A stretch of DNA of 64,000 nucleotides from Myxococcales bacterium (GCA_016792845.1 JAEUKH010000022.1:1-64000); one strand, 5' to 3'. Counted from the first letter of the stretch, positions 16,211 to 25,082 are shown. Notes: a model not told the origin generated them from the sequence alone. Program-made: numbers and translations.

Positions 16211-16230
16211 GACTGAATGGTCATTCAGTC
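16211..16230. promoter_or_regulatory. TGAATG-type palindromic operator upstream of etfBA
   Basis: GACTGAAT and ATTCAGTC form perfect 8-bp arms around GGTC. The core TGAATG-nn-CATTCA is typical of TetR-family operators, and fatty-acid regulators such as Bacillus FadR bind TGAATG-arm sites that control etfBA. It sits 17 bp upstream of the etfB -35 box and also overlaps the gshB stop codon (16221-16223), so a 3' hairpin for gshB is the competing reading. Confidence 0.5.
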
Positions 16231-17174
16231 ATCTGCGCGACCTTCGCCTCGACCCAGGCGATGACCTTGCCCTCGGGGTCGCTCGCGGTGAAGCGCGAAA
16301 GCTCCTGAATGCCCGTGGGCGAGGTCACATTGACCTCGGTCAGCCGGCCGCCGATGACGTCGAGGCCCACGAAGTACAGCCCGTCGGCCTTGAGGCGGGG
16401 CCTCACCGCGGCCACGATGGCCTGGTCGTCGGCGTCGAGGGTGGCGGGCACGACGCTCCCGCCGACGTGAATGTTGCTCCGCGCCTCGTCGGCCCGGGGC
16501 ACCCGAAGGATGGCTCCCAAAGGCTCTCCGTCGAGCAACAGAATGCGCTTGTCGCCCACCCGTACCGCCGGCAAGAACTCTTGCACCATCGCGTACCGGC
16601 GCCCATCGTCGGTGAGGGTCTCGATGATCGAGCGAAAATTCTTGTCGGCCAGGTCGAGCACCATGATGCCGCGCCCCCCCGCGCCGTCGAGGGGCTTGAT
16701 CACCCCGGGGCCCCCGAGCTCTTCGAGAAACGCACGCACATCGGCCTCTTTGGCCGTCACCACGGTGCGCGGCATCACCGCCTGAAAGTGCAGCGCGTAG
16801 AGCTTCTCGTTCGCGTCGCGGAGCCCCCGCGGGTCATTGAGCACCAGGGTCTTGCGCTTCACCAGCTCCAAGAGCTGCGTCGCGTAGAGATACTGGCTGT
16901 CAAAGGGCGGGTCGGTGCGAATGAACACCGCGTCGACGTCGGCCAGGTCGACCACCTCGGGGGCGCCGAGGGTGGCGTGCCGAGGCCGCTCGGCCCGCGC
17001 CACGGTGGCCCTGCAAACGCGCGCCATCGCGGTGCCCCGGGCCGAGTACAGATCGCGGGGGCTGAGCGTAAACACCTCGTGCCCGCGGGCCTGGGCCGAG
17101 AGCATCAACGCAAAAGTGGTGTCTTTGTCGACGAGCACATGCTCGATCGGGTCCATCAAAAAAACGAGCCGCAT
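16221..17174 (-). CDS. gshB: Glutathione synthase
   Basis: Joins gamma-glutamylcysteine to glycine using ATP. The 317-aa ATP-grasp protein matches GshB: MRLVFLMDPIEHVLVDKDTT, FIRTDPPFD, VLNDPRGLRDANEKLYALHF, the grasp loop VIKPLDGAGGRGIM, and the end GLYFVGLDVIGGRLTEVNVTSPTGIQEL. GGAGG lies 6 nt before ATG 17174, settling the start over a longer upstream frame. It is divergent from ggt with a 43-bp gap, pairing glutathione synthesis with gamma-glutamyl transfer. Confidence 0.95.
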   Translation of the reverse strand: MRLVFLMDPIEHVLVDKDTTFALMLSAQARGHEVFTLSPRDLYSARGTAMARVCRATVARAERPRHATLGAPEVVDLADVDAVFIRTDPPFDSQYLYATQLLELVKRKTLVLNDPRGLRDANEKLYALHFQAVMPRTVVTAKEADVRAFLEELGGPGVIKPLDGAGGRGIMVLDLADKNFRSIIETLTDDGRRYAMVQEFLPAVRVGDKRILLLDGEPLGAILRVPRADEARSNIHVGGSVVPATLDADDQAIVAAVRPRLKADGLYFVGLDVIGGRLTEVNVTSPTGIQELSRFTASDPEGKVIAWVEAKVAQMTE

Positions 17175-17217
17175 GGGCGACCTCCGTGCGCACACAGGGT
17201 ACCTATGCGACACCGTG

Positions 17218-18912
17218 ATGGGAAAGTGCTTCGATCACCCGCGTGTCAGGGTTTGGCCCTATGTCTTGAGCGCCGCAGTCCTGGGCTTCGCCCCCGCAGG
17301 GGCCTTCGGCTATTTTCGCCCCGCGCCGCGCTTCGCCCGCGAGGCCGTGGCGGCCGACAACGTTGACGCCTCGCGGGCTGGGGCGAGCGTCCTCGCGGCC
17401 GGGGGCAACGCCGTCGACGCGGCCATCGCCACGGCCCTGGCGCTCGGGGTGGTCTCGCCGTCGTCGAGCGGCTTCGGCGGCGGAGGCTTCGCCACGGTGT
17501 GCTCGGCCGCCGGCGACTGCACCTTCTACGACTTCCGCGAGACGGCCCCGAGAGGGCTCACTTCTGAAGTGTTATCAAGGGCTTCTGAGCCTTCGAGGGC
17601 CACCCATGTGGGCCCCTTGGCGGTGGGCGTCCCGGGCGAGCCCATGGGCTTCTTGCAGCTCGCCCGAAGCCGCGGGAGGCTCCCCTTCGCGCGCCTCGTC
17701 GCCCCCGCGGTGACCCTCGCGCGCCGCGGCTTTGCGGTCTCGCCGTGGCTCGCGAGCGCCATCGCCGCCGACCGCGAGGCCCTCCGGGGTGACAGCGCCC
17801 TCTCTGCCTGGCTCCTCCCCGGGGGGGCGCCCCTCACCGAGGGAGCCCGGGTCACCCGCCCGGCCCTCGCGCGCACCCTCGAGCGCTACGGACGCGAGGG
17901 CGAGGCCTACCTCCGCGGGGCCTTTGCGACGGCCTTCGCGACGGCGCTCTCGGCCCGCGGGGGTGTGCTCACCGCGGCCGAGGTGGGCGCCTACCGCGCC
18001 GTCGAGCGGGCGCCGCTGCGGGTCGATTTCGCAGGGCACACGGTCGTGACGGCGCCCTACCCGAGCGCGGGCGGGCTCCTCGTGGCCGAGACCCTGGCCA
18101 TGGTCGAGGGCGTCGGCGCGACGCGCTTCGCGCCCGGATCGAGCGGCTACTTTCACCTCTTGGCCGAGTCGTTTCGGGGCGCCTTCGACGACCGCGCCCG
18201 CTACGTCGGCGACCCCGACAACGCCGGCGTCACGGCTCCCGAGCGCCTCTTCGCCGCCGAGCGCATGGGTCGCAGGGTGGCGCGCTTTGACCCCGAGCGC
18301 GCGGGCGCCGTGGCCGTCGACGAGCCTGCCCGCGACCACGGCACCACCCACCTGTGTGTGATCGACGCCGAGGGCAACGTCGTCTCGATGACCAGCACGG
18401 TGAACGAGGCCTTCGGCGCCCGCCTCGAAATTCCCGCGCTCGGCGTCATCGCCAACGACCAGATCGACGACTTCTCGCTCGGCGCCGGGAGCTCGTACGG
18501 CCTCGCGGCGAGCCGCCCCAACGCGCTCGTGGCGGGGCGCAGGCCCGTGTCTTCGATGGCGCCCACGGTGGTGCTCCGCGGGGGGCGCCCGGTGGGCTGC
18601 GTCGGGGCCTCGGGCGGCCCGCGCATCGCCACGGCCACCGCCCAGGTGCTGCTCAACCTGCTGGTGCATCGGCTCGACCCCGAGGCCGCGGTGAGCGCCC
18701 CGCGCATTCACCACCAAGGGGCGCCCAATGAGCTCAGGGTCGAGGCCGAAATCGCCGACGACGTGCGCGAAGGCCTGCGACGCCGCGGATACACCGTCAC
18801 CGTCGCGCCCCCCCTCGCGGTCGCCCAAGCGCTCTGGGTCGACACGAGCCAGGGCCGCAGGGTCTTGGCGGCCACAGACCCCCGCAAAAATGCCCCTCCT
18901 GCGGGGCGCTGA
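17218..18912 (+). CDS. ggt: Gamma-glutamyltransferase (exported)
   Basis: A periplasmic Ntn-hydrolase that cleaves glutathione and transfers its gamma-glutamyl group. The 564-aa precursor has a hydrophobic leader ([19 protein letters not shown]), the [24 protein letters not shown] region, and the self-processing site [20 protein letters not shown]; the nucleophile should be Thr376 at the new small-subunit N-terminus. The C-terminal [16 protein letters not shown] and GASGGPRI segments bind substrate. Start ATG 17218 gives a normal signal peptide. It shares the intergenic region with divergent gshB. Confidence 0.93.
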   Translation: MGKCFDHPRVRVWPYVLSAAVLGFAPAGAFGYFRPAPRFAREAVAADNVDASRAGASVLAAGGNAVDAAIATALALGVVSPSSSGFGGGGFATVCSAAGDCTFYDFRETAPRGLTSEVLSRASEPSRATHVGPLAVGVPGEPMGFLQLARSRGRLPFARLVAPAVTLARRGFAVSPWLASAIAADREALRGDSALSAWLLPGGAPLTEGARVTRPALARTLERYGREGEAYLRGAFATAFATALSARGGVLTAAEVGAYRAVERAPLRVDFAGHTVVTAPYPSAGGLLVAETLAMVEGVGATRFAPGSSGYFHLLAESFRGAFDDRARYVGDPDNAGVTAPERLFAAERMGRRVARFDPERAGAVAVDEPARDHGTTHLCVIDAEGNVVSMTSTVNEAFGARLEIPALGVIANDQIDDFSLGAGSSYGLAASRPNALVAGRRPVSSMAPTVVLRGGRPVGCVGASGGPRIATATAQVLLNLLVHRLDPEAAVSAPRIHHQGAPNELRVEAEIADDVREGLRRRGYTVTVAPPLAVAQALWVDTSQGRRVLAATDPRKNAPPAGR

Positions 18913-18958
18913 GGCCGACCCGTCGGCAGGGCCCCGCAGACCGTGCGCGGCCCAAACG

Positions 18959-18987
18959 AAAAAGGCCCAGCCGAAGCTGAGCCCTTT
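18959..18987 (-). terminator. Intrinsic terminator of the histone-like gene (bidirectional)
   Basis: On the minus strand a 12-bp stem built from AAAGGGCTCAGC and GCTGGGCCTTT with a TTCG tetraloop runs into a T-stretch, 38 nt after the histone-like gene stop. On the plus strand the same hairpin lies 47 nt after ggt, so it can serve both convergent genes. Confidence 0.85.
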
Positions 18988-19024
18988 CGTTCGCCGCGCG
19001 GTCAAAAGACCCGCAGCGCGTCGC

Positions 19025-19447
19025 TCACTCTTCTTCGCCGCCAACCGGAGCAGCCGGAGCTGCCGCCGGAGCCGCCTTCTTGGCCGCGGGCTTCTTCGGC
19101 GCCGCTGCCTTCTTGACGGCCGGCTTCTTGGCTGCCGGCTTCTTGGCCGCAGCAGCCTTCTTCGGCGCCGCTGCCTTTTTGGCTGCGGGCTTCTTGGCCG
19201 CGGCAGCCTTCTTCGGCGCCGCTGCCTTTTTGGCTGCGGGCTTCTTGGCGGCCGCCTTCTTCGGCGCAGCTGCCTTCTTGGCCGCCGGCTTCTTGGCCGC
19301 AGCGGTCTTCTTGGCGGCGGGCTTCTTGGCAGCGGCCTTCTTCGGCGCGGCAGCCTTTTTGGCCGTGGTCTTCTTTGCCGCAGGCTTCTTAGCCGCCGGC
19401 TTCTTGGCCTTGGGGGCCGCCTTCTTCGTGGTCTTTGCGTTTGCCAT
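19025..19447 (-). CDS. Histone H1-like KAAP-repeat DNA-binding protein
   Basis: The 140-aa product is made almost wholly of Lys, Ala and Pro in repeated [20 protein letters not shown] units, ending in an Ala/Pro/Gly linker and GGEEE. This is the composition of histone H1-like proteins such as AlgP and HctB, which bind DNA through unstructured PAKK arms and compact the nucleoid. ATG 19447 ([13 protein letters not shown]) is the start; GGAGG lies about 11 nt upstream. A TTGACA-N16-TACATT promoter precedes it and a strong hairpin terminator follows, so it is probably monocistronic. Confidence 0.88.
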   Translation of the reverse strand: MANAKTTKKAAPKAKKPAAKKPAAKKTTAKKAAAPKKAAAKKPAAKKTAAAKKPAAKKAAAPKKAAAKKPAAKKAAAPKKAAAAKKPAAKKAAAPKKAAAAKKPAAKKPAVKKAAAPKKPAAKKAAPAAAPAAPVGGEEE

Positions 19448-19484
19448 GGAGAACCTTACCTCCGCATGAGGTTGTCTAACACGT

Positions 19485-19512
19485 AATGTATCGTCGTTTA
19501 GGTAGGTGTCAA
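19485..19512 (-). promoter_or_regulatory. Promoter of the histone-like gene
   Basis: Minus strand TTGACA (19512-19507), 16-nt spacer, TACATT (19490-19485), with the ATG 37 nt further on. Close to the sigma-70 consensus and in an AT-richer stretch. Confidence 0.65.
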
Positions 19513-19559
19513 GCACCCGATGGCAATGCGGCGTAGGCCTGTGTCACGCGGTGTCAATT

Positions 19560-19589
19560 TTGACAGGGCGCTGAAGGTATGCATAGGGT
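19560..19589 (+). promoter_or_regulatory. Promoter of the OmpA lipoprotein gene
   Basis: TTGACA (19560-19565), 18-nt spacer, TAGGGT (19584-19589). The -35 box is half of a perfect TGTCAA-TT-TTGACA palindrome (19552-19565), a possible operator. The same TTGACA-N18-TAGGGT combination occurs upstream of the 42-aa basic protein gene. Confidence 0.6.
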
Positions 19590-19620
19590 CACCCGAGACT
19601 TGGCAGAGAAGGGGGTTGAG

Positions 19621-20484
19621 TTGGCGTTCAAGCACTTGAAATGGTTCGGTATTTTGTCACTCCTCGCAGCCTCCGCGGGGGTGGCCGGGTGCGGTCACAG
19701 CGAGGCCGAGTGGCAGGGCAAGCTGCGCGAGATTTCGACGCTCCAGGGTCAGGTGCGCGACCTCACGGGCGAGCGCGATCGGTTGAGCGAGCAGCTCACG
19801 GCGTTGCAGGCCAGCAACGAGGCGATGGCCCGCCGTTTGAGCGAGTTGGGCGAGAACGTCTCGCGGCTCCAGCAAGAGGGGGCTCGCACCCAGAATGAGC
19901 TCACGGCGGCCCAACAGCGTGAGGCGGAGCTCCGCCGTCGGCAGCAGCAGCAAGAGGCCCGGCTGTCGACCTACCGCAACATGCTCTCGCAGTTTCAGTC
20001 GATGATTTCTGCGGGCCAGCTGCGGGTTCGGGTGGTCAGGGGGCGCATGGTGGTCGAGCTCCCCGCGGGCATCCTCTTCGACTCGGGCCGCGCAGAGCTC
20101 CGCGCCGAGGGTCAGAACGTGCTGCGCCAGGTCGCGCAGGTGCTCGCGGGCATCCGCGACCGCGACTTCCTCGTGGCGGGGCACACCGACAACGCCCAAC
20201 TCGGCCGCGGCGCGCGCTTCGCCGACAACTGGGAGCTTTCAGCCGCCCGGGCCACCAACGTGGTGCGCTTCCTCGCGCAGAACAACGTCACCGCCGAGCA
20301 CCTCGGCGCGGCGGGGTACGCCGAGTATCAGCCCGCGACCCCGAACGACACCGACGAGCACCGGGCCCTCAACCGCCGGGTCGAGATCGTGCTCCTGCCC
20401 AACATCGAAGAGCTCCCCGACCTGTCGACCCTCGACGGCGGGCAGACCCCCGGCAGCACCGCGCCGCCCGCGCCCTCCCACTGA
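19621..20484 (+). CDS. OmpA-family peptidoglycan-binding lipoprotein with coiled coil
   Basis: The product has a lipoprotein signal (KHLKWFGILSLLAASAGVAGC, lipidated Cys about 24), a long Glu/Gln/Arg coiled coil (about 30-130) and a C-terminal OmpA domain: LPAGILFDSGRAELR, FLVAGHTDNAQLG, WELSAARATNVVRFL and HRALNRRVEIVLLP, which binds diaminopimelate in peptidoglycan. I place the start at TTG 19621, preceded by AAGGGGG; ATG 19579 is open in frame but lies upstream of the likely -10 box (19584-19589), so it would not be transcribed from that promoter. The result is 287 aa with a normal leader. It probably tethers outer membrane to cell wall. Confidence 0.87.
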   Translation: MAFKHLKWFGILSLLAASAGVAGCGHSEAEWQGKLREISTLQGQVRDLTGERDRLSEQLTALQASNEAMARRLSELGENVSRLQQEGARTQNELTAAQQREAELRRRQQQQEARLSTYRNMLSQFQSMISAGQLRVRVVRGRMVVELPAGILFDSGRAELRAEGQNVLRQVAQVLAGIRDRDFLVAGHTDNAQLGRGARFADNWELSAARATNVVRFLAQNNVTAEHLGAAGYAEYQPATPNDTDEHRALNRRVEIVLLPNIEELPDLSTLDGGQTPGSTAPPAPSH

Positions 20485-20494
20485 CCCGCTCGCG

Positions 20495-20510
20495 CGCCCC
20501 GTACGGGGCG
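20495..20510 (+). terminator. 16-bp palindrome after the OmpA lipoprotein gene
   Basis: CGCCCC and GGGGCG arms around GTAC, 11 nt after the stop. It would form a compact hairpin but no U-run follows, so termination is plausible, not certain. Confidence 0.4.
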
Positions 20511-20595
20511 AGGGCCTCCCAACCGTCGCCGCGTCGGCCTTCACCGCACTGTGTCAGAGCGGTGTCGATTCTTGACGCAGTTGACCGAATCGCGC

Positions 20596-20624
20596 TTGAC
20601 GAAGGGGCTTTGGCCGACTACAGT
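20596..20624 (+). promoter_or_regulatory. Sigma-70-type promoter upstream of carD
   Basis: TTGACG (20596-20601), a 17-nt spacer and TACAGT (20619-20624). Optimal spacing and both hexamers near consensus. The carD ATG is 320 nt downstream. Confidence 0.65.
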
Positions 20625-20706
20625 GCGGCGGCTCACAGGGCTTTGTGTAGACACGTCGCGTGTTGTGCCCGGTGGTGAGCGCCTCCTTTGAGTGTGAGTA
20701 CGACGG

Positions 20707-20726
20707 TGGGTGAAGGTCTTCACCCA
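20707..20726 (+). repeat. Perfect 9-bp inverted repeat in the carD leader
   Basis: TGGGTGAAG and CTTCACCCA flank GT. In RNA this gives a stable short hairpin; in DNA it would suit a dimeric repressor. It lies about 80 nt downstream of the promoter. Confidence 0.5.
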
Positions 20727-20944
20727 GGCTCACCAACATCGGCGGAAGAGGTCTCGTAAGCACCGCGTTTGGCTACGAAGGTCGAAGAGGCTGGCTGCAA
20801 GTGGCGGCGGGGGTGAAGGCGCTCCCGGTCTGCCCGATCGCGCCGTGCCATGGGTCGCGCTCGCATGTGGCGGCGCGGCCTGTGGTGCCCACAACTCAGG
20901 CACCCGCCCGCGACGGCGGCGGGCGGCTCTGCGCAGGAGTGACG

Positions 20945-21454
<510 letters not shown>

Positions 21455-21562
21455 GCCGGGCCCCCGCCGGCCCACAAAAACCGGGGCAGAGCTCTGTTTG
21501 CGGGCCCGAGGTGCCCAATGGAGTTTCGCCCCGGGGCACATTCTGCGATTCTACGGCCCACG

Positions 21563-23152
21563 ATGGCTGGCAATCAGATCGTCATCAACGTCGACATCGG
21601 TGAGACCCGCGTGGCGCTCATCGAGAGCGGCATTGTGACGGAGCTTCATGTTGAACGCCGCGGCGAACGCAACGTCGTCGGTGATGTGTATCTCGGCAAG
21701 GTGACCCGGGTGCTCCCGGGGATGAACGCGGCCTTTGTCGACATCGGCCTCGACCGCGCGGCCTTTCTCCACGTCGATGACGCCCTCTCGGAAGAGGAGT
21801 TTCGTGGCGGTGGAGGCACCTTCGAGGAGGATGACACCCCCGACGAGGGCGAGGTGCCTGAGGAGGGCGAGGGCGACGGCGAGCCCGAGGCCGAGGCTGA
21901 GAAGAAGCCGCGCCCCAAGCCCCGCCCGCAGCGCAAAGAGCACAGCGGGCCGCGCTCGATCCGCGACCTCGTGCGCGAGGGCCAAGAGGTGGTGGTGCAG
22001 GTCTCGAAGGGCCCCATCTCGACCAAGGGCGCGCGGGTCACGCAGCACATTTCGTTGCCCGGTCGGTACGTCGTCTACATGCCGACGGTCGACCATATTG
22101 GCGTGTCGAAGCGCATCGGCAACGAGAAAGAGCGGCGTCGGCTGCGCGAGGTGATCGACTCGCTCAAGCCCGAACGCGGGGGCCTCATCGTGCGCACGCT
22201 CTCTGAGGGGCTCACGAAGAAGCAGCTCAAGACCGACGTGGCCTACCTCGTCCAGACGTGGAACGATGTGACCGAGCGGCGCCAGGGGGCGCGCGGCGCG
22301 CGGCTCCTCTACAGCGAGCTCGACGTGATGCTTCGCACGGTGCGCGACGTCTTCGGCCCCGAGGTCGACAAGATCATCATCGACGAGAAAGACGCTCACA
22401 CCCGCCTGGTGCGCTTTGTCGAGCAGTTCATGCCCGACCGCAAAGACGACGTCGAGTACTACGGCGGCGGCGAGCCGGTCTTTGACGCCTACGGCATCGA
22501 AGATGAAATCGGCCGCGCCCTGTCGCGCAAAGTGCCGCTCAAATCGGGCGGTTACCTCATCATCGACCAGGCCGAGGCGCTCACCGCCATCGACGTCAAC
22601 ACGGGCCGCTTCGTAGGCAAGCGCGACGTCGAAGAGACCGTCACCGCGACCAACATCGAGGCCGTGGCCGAGATCGCCTACCAGCTCAGGCTGCGCAACC
22701 TCGGCGGCCTCATCGTGATCGACTTCATCGACATGGACCGCACGCAGAACCGCGAGCGGGTCGAGCGCGCCTTGAGCGAGGCGCTCCGCAACGACAAAGC
22801 CAAGACCACCACGGTGCGCATCTCAGAGCTCGGCCTCGTCGAGATGACCCGCAAGCGCACCCGAGAGTCGCTCGGCCGCACGCTCTTCGAGCCGTGCTTC
22901 TACTGCGACGGCACGGGCCACACCTCGTCGCGGCGCACCGTGGTCTACGAGATCTTGCGGCAGATTCGCCGTGAGAAAGACGACCTCCGGGGGTACGGTA
23001 TCACCGTCAACGCGCACCCCGCGGTGATCGACTGCTTCAAGAACGAAGCCCGGCAAGACCTCGAAGAGGCTCAGCGCCGGTACATGCGCCACATCAACCT
23101 CCAGGCGCGGCCCGAGTATCACATCGAGCAATTCGACCTCGTGGGCGGGTGA
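21563..23152 (+). CDS. rng: Ribonuclease G/E family endoribonuclease
   Basis: The 529-aa nuclease cuts single-stranded RNA in rRNA maturation and mRNA decay. S1 domain: VGDVYLGKVTRVLPGMNAAFVDIGLDRAAFLHVDD; it is interrupted by an acidic insertion of about 50 residues (Glu/Asp/Gly then Lys/Pro). Catalytic centre: AIDVNTGRF (Asp) and LIVIDFIDM (Asp). Zinc-link CxxC: CFYCDGTGH. There is no long C-terminal degradosome scaffold, hence RNase G rather than RNase E. ATG 21563 (MAGNQIVINVDIGETRVALIE) is the family start. Confidence 0.93.
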   Translation: MAGNQIVINVDIGETRVALIESGIVTELHVERRGERNVVGDVYLGKVTRVLPGMNAAFVDIGLDRAAFLHVDDALSEEEFRGGGGTFEEDDTPDEGEVPEEGEGDGEPEAEAEKKPRPKPRPQRKEHSGPRSIRDLVREGQEVVVQVSKGPISTKGARVTQHISLPGRYVVYMPTVDHIGVSKRIGNEKERRRLREVIDSLKPERGGLIVRTLSEGLTKKQLKTDVAYLVQTWNDVTERRQGARGARLLYSELDVMLRTVRDVFGPEVDKIIIDEKDAHTRLVRFVEQFMPDRKDDVEYYGGGEPVFDAYGIEDEIGRALSRKVPLKSGGYLIIDQAEALTAIDVNTGRFVGKRDVEETVTATNIEAVAEIAYQLRLRNLGGLIVIDFIDMDRTQNRERVERALSEALRNDKAKTTTVRISELGLVEMTRKRTRESLGRTLFEPCFYCDGTGHTSSRRTVVYEILRQIRREKDDLRGYGITVNAHPAVIDCFKNEARQDLEEAQRRYMRHINLQARPEYHIEQFDLVGG

Positions 23153-23214
23153 GCGGCCGCGTTTCGGGGGCTGTGGGCGGGGCCGCGGCGGTGCTACTGT
23201 CGCGGCACCCGAGT

Positions 23215-23535
23215 ATGAGCGACTCACAACGGCGCACCGATGAGCGCGTCACCATCAATCAAGAGTTTGAGTCTTTCGACGCCTTCATCGAAGAGTACGT
23301 GACCAATCTGTCGCGCACCGGGGCCTTCATCAAGACCCGGGCGAAGCTCGCGGTGGGGGCCATGGTCAACCTCCAATTCACGGTGCTCGAAGACTCGATC
23401 GAGACCATCGAGGGGGTCGGCGAGGTGGTGCGGGTGCAGAGCGACCCGCCAGGGGTGGGGGTGGTGTTTCGCACGCTCTCTGAGCCCTCGAAGGGCATTA
23501 TTGACAGGCTCCTGGCGCGCCGAGGGGCGACCTGA
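23215..23535 (+). CDS. PilZ-domain protein
   Basis: A 106-aa single-domain protein. The N-terminal RRTDER element and the TNLSRTGAFIKT segment are the PilZ c-di-GMP motif region (RxxxR and [D/N]xSxxG), here RRTDER and NLSRTG. The barrel continues with VGAMVNLQFTVLED and IEGVGEVVRVQ. Single PilZ proteins of this size are common in myxobacteria. Start ATG 23215 (MSDSQRR) has a -10-like TACTGT at 23195-23200. The next gene starts 12 bp after the stop. Confidence 0.85.
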   Translation: MSDSQRRTDERVTINQEFESFDAFIEEYVTNLSRTGAFIKTRAKLAVGAMVNLQFTVLEDSIETIEGVGEVVRVQSDPPGVGVVFRTLSEPSKGIIDRLLARRGAT

Positions 23536-23547
23536 GGTTCTCTCCCG

Positions 23548-24012
23548 ATGGCCCTGCAAGACCGACTTCAACAGCTCATCGACCGGCTCAACCCGCAGCC
23601 GAGCGCGCTCGCCGGCGCGAGCCTCCCGCCCGGCACGACCCTGCCCCTCAGCGACCGTCTGGGCATCGGGCGATTGAGCGACGACGGGCTCCGTTTCGAG
23701 CTAGAGCGGCGTCGCCGGGCCCGAGGGCGTCAGGCCCACGGGCGCCCCGCGGCCGACGATGAGCTCGGCGCCATGGCCCAAGCGCGGCGCGACCGGAGCC
23801 GCGAGCGCAGCCTGGCGAAGTGCGCAGCGTTGCTTGAGATTTCGCTGAGCGCCTCGCGCGCCGAGGTGGCCCGGGCGTACCGCACCCAGCTGCGGCAGTA
23901 CCACCCCGACCGTCACCTCGGCGACGCCGAAGCGCACGCCAGCGCGGTGGCCCTGGCGACCAGCCTCACCGACGCGTACCTCTCGCTCTTGGCGCAGTTC
24001 GACCGGCGCTGA
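23548..24012 (+). CDS. Protein with a C-terminal J domain
   Basis: The 154-aa product has a variable, Arg-rich N-terminal half and a J domain at about 90-150 with the HPD tripeptide (RQYHPDRHLG) and the preceding LEISLSASRAEVARAYRTQLR helix. It likely recruits an Hsp70 to a client through its N-terminal half. It follows the PilZ gene by 12 bp and ends 4 bp from the convergent FHA gene. Confidence 0.85.
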   Translation: MALQDRLQQLIDRLNPQPSALAGASLPPGTTLPLSDRLGIGRLSDDGLRFELERRRRARGRQAHGRPAADDELGAMAQARRDRSRERSLAKCAALLEISLSASRAEVARAYRTQLRQYHPDRHLGDAEAHASAVALATSLTDAYLSLLAQFDRR

Positions 24013-24016
24013 GGGC

Positions 24017-24967
24017 CTACTCGGCCTTGACGTAGCCCCGCTGGAGGAGCTTCTGGAGCCCTTCGAGGGTCTCGTAGTCGCTCACCCGCGAGCGGTCGAG
24101 GATGGCCTCGATGCGCCCCACATTCCACACCAGCTGGAAGAGCAGGAGCTCGCGCTCGTTGAGCTCTTTGAGCGAGGGCACCAACGGGTGCGCGAGGCTG
24201 AGCCGGGCGCTCGTCGGCGGCAAGCCCGAGAGGAGCCGACGGGTCTCGTCGAGCTGGCGCATGCCCTCCATCAAGACGCCTTCGGTGCTGAGCTCGATCT
24301 CTTCGTCGAACTCGCGCTCGTCGGGCTGGAGGAGCTCGAAGGTGCCGGTCTCCCACGTCAGGAGGCGGTAGATGGCCTTGAGCGGGCGCAACTCGGCGTT
24401 GTCGTTGATGCTCGCGTAGGCGATCTGCCCTTTGCGAAGGAACACCCGGCCGGTGTCTCGCTCGCGTGCGATCACCAAGACGCCCGACTTCTTGCTGGTG
24501 GCGAAGAGCTGCAAGAGGTCGACGAGGGGCACCTCTTCGATGGTGCCGGTCATGCTCTTGGCGGTGGGCGAGCGCGCCGCGGCGCTCTGGAGGTTGGCCC
24601 GCGCCTCGGCCTCGCGGGCGGCCTCGCCCCCGGTGGTGGCCTCGGTGAGCGCGATGCGCACGATGCTGGTGCCGATGAGCACCCGGTCGCCCTCTTTGAG
24701 GCGGGCGCGCTTGATCTTCTCGCCGTTGACGAAGGTGCCGTTGGTGCTACCCAGGTCTTCGATGGCGAGCACGTCGCTCGCGAAGCTGATCTTCGCGTGC
24801 TTGCGCGAGACCATGTCTTCGACCAAGACCACGTCGAGGTCGTTGGCGCGACCGATGTAAATCTCTCGATCGGCTGCAATGGGGAACTCGCCGCCCTGGT
24901 ACTTGCCTGAGATGAACTTCAGGGCGTACTGCTTGCGCGTCGGGAGGCCGTCGGTCGGTGCTGGCAT
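24017..24967 (-). CDS. FHA domain plus DUF4388 (PATAN) protein
   Basis: The 316-aa protein starts with a forkhead-associated domain (about 12-100) that has the phosphothreonine-binding set GRANDLD, SRKHAKI and GSTNGTFVNG. A linker leads to a DUF4388/PATAN domain (about 135-245: GTIEEVPLVDLLQLFATSKKSG, GRVFLRKGQIAYA, LLTWETGTFEL), then a helical C-terminus (LPPTSARLSLAHP, LNERELLLFQLVWN). FHA domains read Ser/Thr kinase signals, and this window encodes four such kinases. ATG 24967 is used; an in-frame TTG lies 6 nt upstream. Confidence 0.9.
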   Translation of the reverse strand: MPAPTDGLPTRKQYALKFISGKYQGGEFPIAADREIYIGRANDLDVVLVEDMVSRKHAKISFASDVLAIEDLGSTNGTFVNGEKIKRARLKEGDRVLIGTSIVRIALTEATTGGEAAREAEARANLQSAAARSPTAKSMTGTIEEVPLVDLLQLFATSKKSGVLVIARERDTGRVFLRKGQIAYASINDNAELRPLKAIYRLLTWETGTFELLQPDEREFDEEIELSTEGVLMEGMRQLDETRRLLSGLPPTSARLSLAHPLVPSLKELNERELLLFQLVWNVGRIEAILDRSRVSDYETLEGLQKLLQRGYVKAE

Positions 24968-25052
24968 CGGCAATGGGGCCCTAGGGGGTCAGTGTACGGA
25001 TCGTGCCCGCAAAAAATCAAGCCAAACTGCCCATGAGGCCCCAGAGGGCACG

Positions 25053-25082
25053 TTGACAAGGCGCGGCGAGGCGAAGTAGGGT
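25053..25082 (+). promoter_or_regulatory. Promoter of the 42-aa basic protein gene
   Basis: TTGACA (25053-25058), 18-nt spacer, TAGGGT (25077-25082), 62 nt before the ATG at 25145. Same hexamers and spacing as the promoter at 19560-19589. Confidence 0.6.

Larger units (their letters stand above)
20485..20944. other. Long intergenic region holding the carD promoter and leader
   Basis: No protein gene is supported. It contains a 16-bp palindrome just after the OmpA gene, a good sigma-70 promoter at 20596-20624, and an inverted repeat at 20707-20726 in what would be a transcribed leader of about 310 nt before carD. An in-frame upstream extension of carD exists but lacks family character. Confidence 0.6.

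Noticed and set aside
13556..19430. Short direct repeats considered as CRISPR or mobile repeats
   Set aside because: They are in-frame codon repeats (Pro-Thr, KAAP, SSCGG, TSP3 units), with no unique spacers and no cas genes.
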